Assembly: GCA_000155695.1 (NCBI GenBank)
Contig: DS990592.1
Location: 4,682,961-4,746,960, forward strand
Direction of reading: 5' to 3'
Source: Verrucomicrobiia bacterium DG1235
Lineage (GTDB): Bacteria; Verrucomicrobiota; Verrucomicrobiia; Opitutales; Opitutaceae
DNA length: 64,000 bases
This document shows positions 33,183 through 43,132 of this stretch, piece by piece (positions within the stretch are counted from its first letter, which is position 1; each line of letters starts with the position of its first letter). A program made the position numbers and the translations under genes. A model generated the notes under the pieces. That model saw only the letters and a program-made list of their open reading frames with translations, made no database searches and had not been told where the DNA came from.

Positions 33183-34919
33183 ATGAAAACGATTTGGAGA
33201 GTTTCGACGTACTTGTTTCGCTACAAGTGGATGTTTTGGGGAACGATCGCCTTGGCGATTGGCAGCACGCTGTTCTACTTGGTGGTTCCAAAGGTGGCCG
33301 GTTTCATCGTGAACAAGCTGGTAGGGCAGGAGAGTTTGGATGGTTATTGGCCGTTGGTAGCGATTTTGGTCGGCTGTTTCGCGATGCGCGAGCTGCTCAA
33401 CTCTCTTCGGATTCGGCTGAATAACGTGCTCGAGCAGAAGGTCTTGATCGATCTGCGCCTCGATCTGCACACCAAGCTGCTGGACTTGCCGGTGCGCTAT
33501 TTCGACAGTCGCAAATCGGGGGATATCGCATCGCGGGTGATCGAGGACGTGCAGAATGTGGAGCGGGTGATTCTCGATGGAACGGAGCAGGGGAGCACAG
33601 CCTTGCTGACGCTTTTCGGGGTTTGCGGGATGATGTTCTATTCGGAGCCTCGATTAGCGACGCTGATGATTCTGCCTATTCCGGTGATGGTTCTGCTCTC
33701 GCGGCTGCATTTCAAGACGCAGAGCGTGAACTGGCGAAAGGTGCGCAAGGCGTCTGGAGAGCTTAGCTCGCTGTTGATCGAGGACATTCAGGGAAATCGC
33801 CTCATCAACTCCTTCGCTCTCAAGGATCGGGAAAAGGGCCGCTTTTCGGATAAGGCGCATGAACTGCGGAAGTACACGCTCCGCGGGATGTTTCGCTGGT
33901 CTTTGCAAGGACCGCTCAATGGCTTCATCGTCAGTCTCGGGACGGTGGCGGTAATCGGGTATGGCGGATATCTGACTTTCTCGGAGCCAGAAACGTTCAA
34001 GACCGGAGATTTGGTGGAGTATTTGCTTTTCTGTTACATGCTTTACGCGCCGCTTACCTTGTTTTCTTCCTTGAACAATATGTTCGCGACCGGCAAGGCT
34101 TCGGCGGAGCGCGTGTTTGATTTGTTGGATTATCCGATTGATATCAAGGATCCGGATACGGCGAAGCCCTTTCCGGCGTCTCCGCTTGAGATTTGTTTCA
34201 ATGCGGTGGATTTCAACTATTCGGAGCGGTCGAACTTGTTGAGCGATTTTTCTTTGATCATGCCAGCTGGAAAAGTAACGGCTTTGGTCGGCCATACGGG
34301 GGCGGGCAAGTCGACGGTGGCGAATCTGCTGCAGCGCTACTATGACGTGAGCGAGGGATCGGTGACGATCAATGGGGTAGACGTGCGGGAGCTGACGCTA
34401 CAGTCGCTGCGTTCTAATATTGGCATGGTGGCGCAGGACCCGTTTCTTTTCGACGGGTCGATTCGCGATAACCTTCAGCTGGCCCGGGAAGGGGCGAGTG
34501 ACGAGGAGCTGAGACAGGCCTTGGAAGGAGCGTGCGCGTGGGAATTTGTATCCAAACTGCCTGACGGAATGGACACCTTGATAGGCGAGCGCGGCATTCG
34601 GCTTAGTATGGGCGAAAAGCAACGGCTGACGATTGCTCGCGTGATTCTAAGAAATCCACCGCTGGTGATTTTGGATGAAGCAACTTCGGCCGTGGATACG
34701 CTGACGGAAGCTAAGATACAGGCAGCAGTGGACAATCTGGTGAAGGAGCGGACGACGCTCGTGATCGCTCATCGGCTATCAACGGTTTTGAAGGCGGACA
34801 AGATTGTGGTGCTAGATCAAGGCCGTATCATTGAAACGGGCACGCATGACGAGCTGATTCACATTGACGGGCATTACGCGAACCTGTGGAAAGTGCAGAC
34901 TGATTTGATTGGGGACTAG
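33183..34919 (+). CDS. ABC exporter with fused membrane and ATPase domains
   Basis: The 578-residue half-transporter has six membrane helices in residues 1-310 and an ATP-binding domain from about 340. Walker A is GHTGAGKST near residue 370, the Q-loop lies in MVAQDPFLFDGSI, Walker B is LVILDEATSAVD near 495, and the switch His is in IAHRLST. The signature motif reads LSMGEKQR rather than LSGGQ. It belongs to the MsbA/lipid A exporter-like superfamily, but the substrate (lipid, peptide or drug) cannot be assigned. It is flanked by a terminator upstream and a receptor gene downstream, so it may be transcribed alone. Confidence 0.88.
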   Translation: MKTIWRVSTYLFRYKWMFWGTIALAIGSTLFYLVVPKVAGFIVNKLVGQESLDGYWPLVAILVGCFAMRELLNSLRIRLNNVLEQKVLIDLRLDLHTKLLDLPVRYFDSRKSGDIASRVIEDVQNVERVILDGTEQGSTALLTLFGVCGMMFYSEPRLATLMILPIPVMVLLSRLHFKTQSVNWRKVRKASGELSSLLIEDIQGNRLINSFALKDREKGRFSDKAHELRKYTLRGMFRWSLQGPLNGFIVSLGTVAVIGYGGYLTFSEPETFKTGDLVEYLLFCYMLYAPLTLFSSLNNMFATGKASAERVFDLLDYPIDIKDPDTAKPFPASPLEICFNAVDFNYSERSNLLSDFSLIMPAGKVTALVGHTGAGKSTVANLLQRYYDVSEGSVTINGVDVRELTLQSLRSNIGMVAQDPFLFDGSIRDNLQLAREGASDEELRQALEGACAWEFVSKLPDGMDTLIGERGIRLSMGEKQRLTIARVILRNPPLVILDEATSAVDTLTEAKIQAAVDNLVKERTTLVIAHRLSTVLKADKIVVLDQGRIIETGTHDELIHIDGHYANLWKVQTDLIGD

Positions 34920-35197
34920 ATTTAGGTGAATTGAAGGGAGTTGTTTTTTTATTAGGATTGGTGAAATGTAGTATAAAATACTGTTTTTTATAGTTTGGCT
35001 TATTTGGAGCGTTTTATCTGGTTGGAAGGCAGGTGTTTGTAGATCGTTCCTTTGAAGAAGGGACTTGGGTTTCATGGAATGGGCGATCATTTGATGGGGA
35101 GGATGGTAGCGGGCATTTCTTGGTTTTGCGGTTTTGCGAAAAGTGGTTAGCTTTCTGAAGTTACTCTGCTGGGAGCTTGTTTGAGTTCGTTCGAGAA
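34920..35197. other. AT-rich intergenic region upstream of the TonB-dependent receptor
   Basis: No gene is supported here. The sequence is clearly AT-richer than its surroundings around 34920-35000. An in-frame TTG at 35177 could be an alternative start for the receptor. Confidence 0.4.
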
Positions 35198-38100
35198 ATG
35201 TCCGGTTTACTGCAGCCTGAATCGTTTGAGCGCCGATTGGTACTTACCTTGCGGCGTTTAAGCAGTGTAGTGGGATTCGGACTACTGTTTGGAACCAGGA
35301 TTTTCGCTCAAGAGTCGGGGGAGGATCGGGAGGTGTATGAACTGTCTCCGTTCGTCGTCGATGCGAGTGAAGATGATCGGTATTGGTCGTCGAATTCAGT
35401 TTCAGGCACCAGTCTGAATACGCGAATTCAGGATTTGCCAATGTCGATTGAAGTAATAAACGGACAGTTTATCGAGGACTTGGGGGCGACAAACCTTGAG
35501 GAGGCCCTGGCCTATTCTTCGGGGATCTTTCAGAGTGATTTGAGTGACGAGATCAGGACTTTGGGGGCGAATCGGTACGGAAGCGCCGACGTGTCGCCTT
35601 CGTCTCTGGGAGGGGTGAACGGTCACTATGACAAGGCTTTGGTCATTCGCGGATTTAATGTGCCTTTTCAGAATAGGGATGGGTTTCGCTATGGAGGTTT
35701 GGTAGCTCAATACGGAACGATACTTGGGGGTATTTCGGATGCTTCGAATATTGATCGTTTGGAGGTTGTGCGGGGTCCGAATTCGCTGCTTTATGGTGTG
35801 GGCGTATTGTCGGGTATCGTGAACGTAATACCGAAGCGGCCCTTGTCGGCGCAGTCGCGAGAGTTTTCGGTAGGAGTGGGCAGCGAGGGTTACTGGAGAA
35901 CAACGATTGGCGCAACGGGTCCCTTGTCGAAAGACTTGTGGGGTGGGCGTTTGAACTATCGTTTCGGGGCGACGCTAGAGAATGGCGATCATTGGACGGA
36001 TTGGCGGAGCAAGGATCTCGAGTATTATGTTGGGCAATTGGAATGGTACACTGATCGGGTATCGTTCCTTGTCGAAGGCCAGTTTGCCGATCAAGTGGAG
36101 TGGGGTATCGGGGACCAGCATATTCATGACGATGTGACGGGAGCGTATGACAAGGGGTACCGAAACGAGTACGGTGAGCAAGTTAACTGGACGAAGAGTC
36201 TAGGAGGATTGTCGGAAAGTTTTCGTATCACCGGACCGGATACGTATCACTCGAGAAGGGAAGGGAATCTGCTGGCAAATTTGGATTTCACGCCGATTGA
36301 CGATTTGACGATCTCGGTGGGGGCTTTTCTGACAGGCTCCGACGAGGAGACCTTTGATGTGAATGTTTCTACGATTGTGAACAGTGGGGATGACTATTTT
36401 GATGAGTTTGATTTGGCGCCATTGGTTCAAAGAGGCGAGAATACAGCGACGGAGGACTGGGGGAAGATTCAAGCTTGGTCGGATGCTGTGGTTACGATTC
36501 GCTCTAACGACCACCTCAAGGTTTTGCAGAAAGAATGGGACCCTCGTGACATAAGGGATTTTCGAACGGTGAGGTACTGGTGGGAGAAGCGTCCTGAGTC
36601 TACAGATACGGAGCAGTACCGGATTCGGTTGAGCTACGATTTCGAGTCTAGACTGTGGGGAGATTCGATGGCGAAGCACCGTTTTTTAGTAGGGCGGCAC
36701 GATATCAAGGATGACGTAGATGTGGTGGTTGGCGATGCTGAGATTGACTGGCAGTACGCGATTGGGAAAGAGCTCGCGGATAGTGATCCTCTGCATTTTA
36801 GGTCGATCGATGACCATAGCGTCTTTCGTTATCAGGGTGAGCAGTTGTCTATTCCCGGTCGTGAATTTCGCAATGTAGAGATGTGGTTCACGGGTCACTA
36901 CGCCCTTTATCAAGGTCAGTTGCTTGATGATAAGCTTGGTTTGGTTTTTGGAGCGCGTCGTGATCGATACCAGGCTCGCGATCGACTCTATGACCGGTTC
37001 GATGATGAGGCTTATTATGGGGATAGTTACACGGGACAGAATACTGCGGTCGCGCCAGATGCATGGACAGGAGTGGTTGAGAATCCCGGTAATGAAACCT
37101 TTGGATTCTATCCCGCTATAGAAGGAGTAAGTGAGTATATCCCGCATCCCGATCGGGCCGAGAAAACGACAACGAAGATGTTCGCGGTTGACTACGAGCT
37201 CCGCGAAGGCCTCTCACTCTACGCTTTGAGCTCCGAGGGACTGATGCCCAATACGGGAGTTCGGGATGGTAACTTGGAGGGATTTCCTTCGGAAAAGAGC
37301 ACGAGCGAGGAGGTAGGTGTAAAGTTCGATTTGATGGAGGGAAAGTTGTCGGGATCTGTATCCACTTATCGGATAGAGCGTGAGAATGCGTTGTGGGATT
37401 TCTATTTTGCTCCCGCTCCGGCGAGGTGGGTGGGAGGGGTTGTGCATCCAACGGATGAACTGGCGGCAGGCGAAGGTTATGATCCCAGCTTGGTGCTTAG
37501 TGGAACGTTGCCGGCATCGTATGGAGGGTCGGTGTACTTCTATCCAGAAGGAGTGGAGCTTGGTGAAGTGGCTCGCGATGTTTTTGACGACGAGGGAAAT
37601 TTGGTAGGGTCAGTTTCGGAGTATCCAGACGGACTATTGGCTGTAGGTTATGGGGTAGGCGGACCTCCGAACCCGTTCAACTTCGCATTCTATGACTATA
37701 ACAAGTTGGATTTGCCAGCTATAGATAAATACGGAAACGAAATAGGTCACACCTGGCGTTACTTTCTTGAGAAGGCGTTTGCGGATGGAGGGCGAGCTGA
37801 GCGGGCGTTTACGGGAGAGTTTGGATCTGAGAACTTTTATCCTGTTCACTATTTTAGAATTCCGAATCAGGACTATTTGATGAATCCCAGTGACAGGCTG
37901 GGCGCGATCGTTTCTTACACTGACGAGGCTAAAGGAGTCGATATGCAGCTAGTGTATTCGCCTTCGCGTAGGCTGCAATTGGTTTTCAATTACGCGCATA
38001 CGGAGAGAGAGGCGATTACACCGTTCCTAATGGCTGAAGCGAACGATCCAGATACGGGAGAAGCGTTGGGAAGTGAATACGATGTTTGGGTATTTCGATT

Positions 38101-38626
38101 TGGGCGGGAGGCTTTCGGGCTAGAGGAGCATGATGTCGATGGGGACGGGGTGGTCGATCAGGTGACCAAGAACGGTCAGCCTGTGTCGATGGGTGATGTC
38201 AGCCCGAATGATTCGATCGCTGGTCTGCAGGGGGTCAGCCTTTATACCGGTTCGGAAGATTCGGCTTCACTTTGGGCTAATTACGATTTTTTGGAAGGTA
38301 GATTGAGGGGGTTGAATTCGAGTTTTGGATTGATCTATACCGGACCCGCTGAGACATCGATACCGATTGGCGGTATTGCGGTGGGTGAAAACTCGTTTGG
38401 CACACCAGCAACGGAAGAGCGGTACCGGATAGATTTAGGACTTGGGTACCGGTGGAAATTTTCTGAAGCGGACTTAAAGCTTCAGCTAAATGTTTATAAT
38501 ATGTTGGATGATCGAAAAGGGCAGTCGATTGTTTATTACAGAAATGGAGAAGAAGGGGTTCAGAGACGAACTGATGTGTATTATAGTCGGAGAAGTTTGC
38601 GTTTAACTTTAAGTGCGCGTTTCTAG
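35198..38626 (+). CDS. TonB-dependent outer-membrane receptor
   Basis: This is a large (1142-residue) receptor that would import a ligand across the outer membrane using TonB energy. The ATG at 35198 was preferred over TTG 35177. The signal region ends near RIFAQESG, followed by the mature N-terminus VYELSPFVVDASEDDRYWSSNSVSGTSLNT, which resembles Opitutae receptors. A plug domain (about residues 60-200, SIEVINGQFIEDLGATNLEEALAYSSGIF, then RLEVVRGPNSLLYG) and a beta barrel ending in the aromatic LRLTLSARF follow. The barrel is large, as in siderophore or glycan transporters, but nothing in the window identifies the ligand. Confidence 0.92.
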   Translation: MSGLLQPESFERRLVLTLRRLSSVVGFGLLFGTRIFAQESGEDREVYELSPFVVDASEDDRYWSSNSVSGTSLNTRIQDLPMSIEVINGQFIEDLGATNLEEALAYSSGIFQSDLSDEIRTLGANRYGSADVSPSSLGGVNGHYDKALVIRGFNVPFQNRDGFRYGGLVAQYGTILGGISDASNIDRLEVVRGPNSLLYGVGVLSGIVNVIPKRPLSAQSREFSVGVGSEGYWRTTIGATGPLSKDLWGGRLNYRFGATLENGDHWTDWRSKDLEYYVGQLEWYTDRVSFLVEGQFADQVEWGIGDQHIHDDVTGAYDKGYRNEYGEQVNWTKSLGGLSESFRITGPDTYHSRREGNLLANLDFTPIDDLTISVGAFLTGSDEETFDVNVSTIVNSGDDYFDEFDLAPLVQRGENTATEDWGKIQAWSDAVVTIRSNDHLKVLQKEWDPRDIRDFRTVRYWWEKRPESTDTEQYRIRLSYDFESRLWGDSMAKHRFLVGRHDIKDDVDVVVGDAEIDWQYAIGKELADSDPLHFRSIDDHSVFRYQGEQLSIPGREFRNVEMWFTGHYALYQGQLLDDKLGLVFGARRDRYQARDRLYDRFDDEAYYGDSYTGQNTAVAPDAWTGVVENPGNETFGFYPAIEGVSEYIPHPDRAEKTTTKMFAVDYELREGLSLYALSSEGLMPNTGVRDGNLEGFPSEKSTSEEVGVKFDLMEGKLSGSVSTYRIERENALWDFYFAPAPARWVGGVVHPTDELAAGEGYDPSLVLSGTLPASYGGSVYFYPEGVELGEVARDVFDDEGNLVGSVSEYPDGLLAVGYGVGGPPNPFNFAFYDYNKLDLPAIDKYGNEIGHTWRYFLEKAFADGGRAERAFTGEFGSENFYPVHYFRIPNQDYLMNPSDRLGAIVSYTDEAKGVDMQLVYSPSRRLQLVFNYAHTEREAITPFLMAEANDPDTGEALGSEYDVWVFRFGREAFGLEEHDVDGDGVVDQVTKNGQPVSMGDVSPNDSIAGLQGVSLYTGSEDSASLWANYDFLEGRLRGLNSSFGLIYTGPAETSIPIGGIAVGENSFGTPATEERYRIDLGLGYRWKFSEADLKLQLNVYNMLDDRKGQSIVYYRNGEEGVQRRTDVYYSRRSLRLTLSARF

Positions 38627-38649
38627 GGGACTGTGTAGTGTGGTCTAGA

Positions 38650-38677
38650 AGAGTCCGCGTTTATGCGGGATCTTTTT
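38650..38677 (+). terminator. Imperfect terminator after the receptor gene
   Basis: CCGC/GCGG with outer AGA/TCT pairs around a 6-nt loop runs into TTTTT. It lies 24 bp after the receptor stop, before the convergent gene. Confidence 0.5.
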
Positions 38678-38819
38678 AAAAAGACGAAGCTAGGGAAGCA
38701 AAGCTTAGGCCGAGGCTCAGCTGAGACTGTCAGTGGCAGCCCCGACCAATGAATTTCTGTTGATTGATGTTTATAGATATTGGAGGGATCGTTGCGTGAT
38801 TGTGCTGTCAGTGTTCAGG

Positions 38820-41800
38820 CTAGATTTTGTTCAAAAACAGGATCCATACCGATCCTTTGGCGTTGCCACCGTCGTCAGCTGAAGAAGCTCCTACTGCATA
38901 TTCTGGGACCCCGTCTCCATTCAAATCCGAGACGGTTGACACCGAGGTGCCAAAGAGGTCCTCATCCATTAACATTCCTCCAAAACCACCAGTGCTGGTG
39001 GTGACTTTCTGCTCGGAAGCAACGGTTCCGTTTGGATTCAAGAACAAGGTCCAGATTGCGCCGCGCATGTGCCCGCCACCGGGGTCGCCTCGAACTCCGA
39101 CAACGATTTCCGGCGTACCGTCCCCGTTCAGATCCGCCACTCCATCGACTCCAAACCCGAACAGCGAGTTGGATCCGACAAGCGGTCCAGTAAATCCACC
39201 CTCGAAAGCGGATATTTTACTTTGATCCTTAACGGTTCCGTCCGGATTCATGTATAGAATCCAAAGCGCTCCGAAATTTTCGCCGGCATCGTCGTCATAC
39301 GCAGCACTAACGATTAATTCATCAACGCCGTCGCCATTCAAATCATCAAGGCGAGCTAGGGCCGAGCCGAATTGATCTTCGTTGTCCAAAGCACCGTTAA
39401 AGCCTCCGGAAAGTGAAGATATTTTCTGATAATCCTTCACAGTACCATCGGCGTTAAGATTGAGAATCCAGACCGCGCCTTTATTGGAACCTCCGTCATC
39501 GTCATGCCAAGATCCCACGGCGATATCTGTAACTCCGTCGCCGTCAAGATCTCCAATATTGGCTACGGCACTGCCGAATTGATCGTCATTCAAGAGTGGG
39601 GCCGTAAAGCCGCCACGAGTTTGGGATATCTTCTGGTGGTTGCCTACCGTGCCGTCGCTGTTTAGGAAAAGAATCCAGACTGCGCCGCGATCGTTCCCAC
39701 CGTCGTTATCCCCATAGTTGCCGACCGCGAGATCCGGAATCCCGTCTCCGTTCAGGTCTCCGATACCGCACAGAGCAGATCCAAACAAAGCGTTAGTGTT
39801 GAGATCGCCCGTGAATTCTCCCTGTGTGTCCGAAATTTTTTGCTCCGCGGCGACCGTTCCGTCCTCGTTCATAAACAGAATCCAAACGGCACCGGTATTG
39901 AATCCTCCGTCGTCGTCGAAAGTGCCCACTGCTAGGTCAGTGACGCCATCACCATTCACGTCACCCAAGTCGTCGACTTCAAAACCAAAAAGATCGACTA
40001 AATTGAGCAAACCTCCGAAGCCCCCTTCCGTTTGGGAAATCTTCTGTTCGTAGGCAACGGTTCCATCTGATAGCTTCATCAGGGCCTCTACGCCCCCCTT
40101 CTTCACCAGAGCGATCTTGTCGAGGCTGTACGAACCGCGTAGGCCGGAGTGGTCCTTGAAGCCGAACGACAGCGTTGTGCGTTCCGACGTGAAGAACGAC
40201 GGCGGGGTTTCGAACTCGATGCAGTAGATTCGCCAATTTGTGCCCACCTCGACGGAGTATTCCTCCAGTCCGAAACTGAATGGAACGTATGGCACTTCCG
40301 CGATCACTCCTCCAGGAGCGGTCACATCCAGCAGGATCTCGTCGTTCTTCGCGCGGTTGGACCGGGCGAAGAAGGAGAGGAGATACTTCGTTTCTGGTTC
40401 CAGAACTACATTCCCCTGCCACAGGCTCGCCTTCATCGGCGTGAGCGGGAAGTGCGCTCTACCGCAGCTGTCGCCCTCCATTGGCTCAAGCGCGCTGGCG
40501 TAGGCTCGTAGCTGCTCGCTATTCCAGCGGAACATGCCTTCCTCGAAGCCTCCGTTGCGAACTAAGTTGACCCCGTTTATAGGCTCCACCGGAGTGGTTA
40601 CGCGACGTACAACCGAGGCTTCGGATACGCGCCCGATCCCGTCGACCGCCACGACCGTGTACTCGTAGGTTTGGTCAAGGCTCAGACCGTAGTCTACGTG
40701 CTTCGTCGAAGTGGTGGTTCCGATTTGAACGCCATCCTTAAAGACGATGTAGCTCAATTCGCCCGGATCGCTTGCCGGCGCTTTCCACGAGAGGCAAACC
40801 ACCGATTCGCTGCAAAGACTCTTCGTCAGCGATACAGGTGGATCGAGAGCACCCACATTCGCCGGTTCGACCTGCGTCAGCACAATTGAATCGAATTCAT
40901 AGCACTGCGCCGTTCGATCATCTGGGCCTATCGCGATGTGAATAAACCCCTTGTACAAGGGCATTCCGAAATCTGGCGTAGTAAAGTATAAATCGTATTT
41001 TTCCCACACCGCGCTCAGGTCGATCGCTTTCTTGTCAACGCCTTGATGCAAGGTCACCTCTATATCGCCGCCCATTGTGGATCTCGCTATGAGCGACAAG
41101 CGATAGCTAGTGCTTGGAAACAGTTCGATTTCATTCTGGTGGAGTAGCATTTGGCCACCCACCCCAGATTTGCATATCGTTGCCCACTTGGGGAAATAGG
41201 ATACTCCTTCGGTATCTTCGAAAACTTGATCGTCTCGAATCGGCCAGTGCTCTCCAAATTGATCGAAGCCGCCATTTCGAATTAGGTTAGACGATGGTCG
41301 TGTTTTGACATAAATCACTTCGGATGGGTCAGACTCGTATCCCATTTCGTTGACCGCCGTTATATAATACGAGTACTCCGTCAGCGGATCTAGATATTTG
41401 TTCACATAATAGTCTTTTGAGTTAGCGCTGATATGTTCGCCGTCCCTGTAAACAAAGTACCCAATGACCCTGTCTTCGTTGCTCGCCTTCCAGGTCAGTT
41501 CAACACGTGTGTCAGATACATGATGCACAGCTAGCGCTTCAGGCGCATCGGGTCGCTCTGTGGCTCCCTGTGTAAGCGGAACCAGTAAGACGTCATCAAT
41601 TCGGTAGGTATCGTCCGTATAAAGTCCGTCTATTAGCCAGAAAAACAACTTGCCATCGCTAACAGGCGAATTGAATCCCTTTGTCGTGAAACCGTGCAAA
41701 TACGTCTGCCAAACATCTCGAAGGAAAAACTGCGTCGACTTTCGATTGATGCCGTAATTTACATACGGAGTTGAATCATTCGACAGGGTTACGCTTAGAT

Positions 41801-42773
41801 CGTATCCAATTTCTGATAACGCAGAAAACGCGAAAAGATAGTCAGTTTTTGGTTCCAAGTGAATGCCGCGTTGGAGAAATTGGGTGTTCGTACCATCTTC
41901 TTGAATAGAAATCTCAAGACTATTCCGAGAAGTGTATCCAGGCACCACAGTGTTGGCCTCGCCGATACCGTTTGTATAGAATACCCATGAGTTCGTACCA
42001 TCTTCGAATCCTCCGTTTTTTATGAGCGATGTCGGTTCCGAGGAGTTGGCAAGGCCGTAGTCATGGGAAATCATCGCATGCGAAAGCAAATACGATTTGT
42101 GCGAGTTGAACAAATAGGTATCGGGATAGTCGAAAGCCCCGCTACTCATTAGGGTGCTGTTCACGTGGGGGTCGTAGGCAGGCAATCCAAATGCACTTCC
42201 AATATTGCGACCAAGATCTCCAATTTCGTAATAAAGCGAGGGGGTGATGTAGAAAAAATCAATTTCTTCATCCGTCACGACGGGTCCACTAAATTCGCCG
42301 GAAATACCATGCAGTTTGCCTAGACTCAAGATTGCTCGATTTCCATCGCTTCCATACCAAATTGGATACTCTGTTCGGCTCTGAGAATCGACAAAGATGA
42401 TCCATATATCATTGGGGTCGCTAGTGCTCGAGTGAATCAGGGATTCCGAATCTGTTGCTACTGCATTTCTGAACTCAGCTCTAGTAGGAACCTGCTCATA
42501 GTATTCCGAATCATGCGGTAGCTGATACCAGGTGACCGGATTTGGCGCGAGGCTGAAGCTAGCTCCTTCTAGCTCCGAGGCGAACCAAACCTGCAGGTCA
42601 AGGGCGGCAAACGTTATCGCACGTTCGTAATAGGGTTTATAGGAAACGTCCGATGGGGACAAATAGACGAAATGAACATACCCCTGATCAAGGGGTAACG
42701 ACGCTTTTGTTAATGTCGTCGGGGTGAAAGCGGCTAGTAATGCCGCGAACAGAAAACAATAAGCATTTTTCAT
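38820..42773 (-). CDS. Secreted FG-GAP/fibronectin/CBM-like protein with a degenerate protease-like N-terminus
   Basis: The 1317-residue product has a signal peptide (about 1-25) and an N-terminal domain of 220 residues that looks like a zincin protease but reads YEIGDLGRNIGSAFGLPAYD followed by LMSSG, so the expected HExxH ligands are missing. Then come a CBM4/9-like module (about 245-400, NGGFEDG...FYTNG), an FN3 domain, two further NGGF modules separated by another FN3, and six FG-GAP repeats of about 67 residues, each with a D-x-NGDG or D-x-DGDG calcium loop and GAVWIL-type strand. FG-GAP repeats form beta-propellers. The first module closely resembles those in the protein at 30895. A cell-surface or matrix binding role is inferred; no activity is shown. 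Confidence 0.82.
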   Translation of the reverse strand: MKNAYCFLFAALLAAFTPTTLTKASLPLDQGYVHFVYLSPSDVSYKPYYERAITFAALDLQVWFASELEGASFSLAPNPVTWYQLPHDSEYYEQVPTRAEFRNAVATDSESLIHSSTSDPNDIWIIFVDSQSRTEYPIWYGSDGNRAILSLGKLHGISGEFSGPVVTDEEIDFFYITPSLYYEIGDLGRNIGSAFGLPAYDPHVNSTLMSSGAFDYPDTYLFNSHKSYLLSHAMISHDYGLANSSEPTSLIKNGGFEDGTNSWVFYTNGIGEANTVVPGYTSRNSLEISIQEDGTNTQFLQRGIHLEPKTDYLFAFSALSEIGYDLSVTLSNDSTPYVNYGINRKSTQFFLRDVWQTYLHGFTTKGFNSPVSDGKLFFWLIDGLYTDDTYRIDDVLLVPLTQGATERPDAPEALAVHHVSDTRVELTWKASNEDRVIGYFVYRDGEHISANSKDYYVNKYLDPLTEYSYYITAVNEMGYESDPSEVIYVKTRPSSNLIRNGGFDQFGEHWPIRDDQVFEDTEGVSYFPKWATICKSGVGGQMLLHQNEIELFPSTSYRLSLIARSTMGGDIEVTLHQGVDKKAIDLSAVWEKYDLYFTTPDFGMPLYKGFIHIAIGPDDRTAQCYEFDSIVLTQVEPANVGALDPPVSLTKSLCSESVVCLSWKAPASDPGELSYIVFKDGVQIGTTTSTKHVDYGLSLDQTYEYTVVAVDGIGRVSEASVVRRVTTPVEPINGVNLVRNGGFEEGMFRWNSEQLRAYASALEPMEGDSCGRAHFPLTPMKASLWQGNVVLEPETKYLLSFFARSNRAKNDEILLDVTAPGGVIAEVPYVPFSFGLEEYSVEVGTNWRIYCIEFETPPSFFTSERTTLSFGFKDHSGLRGSYSLDKIALVKKGGVEALMKLSDGTVAYEQKISQTEGGFGGLLNLVDLFGFEVDDLGDVNGDGVTDLAVGTFDDDGGFNTGAVWILFMNEDGTVAAEQKISDTQGEFTGDLNTNALFGSALCGIGDLNGDGIPDLAVGNYGDNDGGNDRGAVWILFLNSDGTVGNHQKISQTRGGFTAPLLNDDQFGSAVANIGDLDGDGVTDIAVGSWHDDDGGSNKGAVWILNLNADGTVKDYQKISSLSGGFNGALDNEDQFGSALARLDDLNGDGVDELIVSAAYDDDAGENFGALWILYMNPDGTVKDQSKISAFEGGFTGPLVGSNSLFGFGVDGVADLNGDGTPEIVVGVRGDPGGGHMRGAIWTLFLNPNGTVASEQKVTTSTGGFGGMLMDEDLFGTSVSTVSDLNGDGVPEYAVGASSADDGGNAKGSVWILFLNKI

Positions 42774-43132
42774 AGCAATATTGAGTAACTGCCCACAGTT
42801 AGTGAAAACCTTGATGGTACCCTTCTGGACGTCGTAGTCTCACCATTCGAATAGGTGCCGACTAGTGGCGCTAGGTTGTTGCAAGATCTTGGATTCCGGA
42901 TTGGAAGGCGGGCAGTTGCTCACTCCTCCATATCTGGCGGAGCGTAGCTATCATCTTATACGTATGGCAAAGAAATTGAACCGGAGGAAACGAGAAAGAA
43001 ATTTACGTAATAATTATATAAGAAATTGTTTTTTCTTATTTCCGGGCGGTCCAAGTTGGGTGTTTTTGGAATCTTTGATTCAGTCATATTTGTAAATTTC
43101 GGATATTAGATAGTACCTGTGTCTCTTACGAA
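42774..43132. other. Intergenic region without a recognisable gene
   Basis: This 359-bp gap lies upstream of the minus-strand FG-GAP gene and downstream of a minus-strand TonB-like gene. A 76-codon plus-strand frame starting with GTG at 42865 has no recognisable features and no ribosome site, so I do not call it a gene. AT content rises at 43000-43030. No structured motif was recognised. Confidence 0.4.

Noticed and set aside
42865..43095. 76-codon plus-strand ORF starting at GTG
   Set aside because: No ribosome site, no recognisable domain, basic and irregular composition, and it lies in an intergenic region between minus-strand genes.
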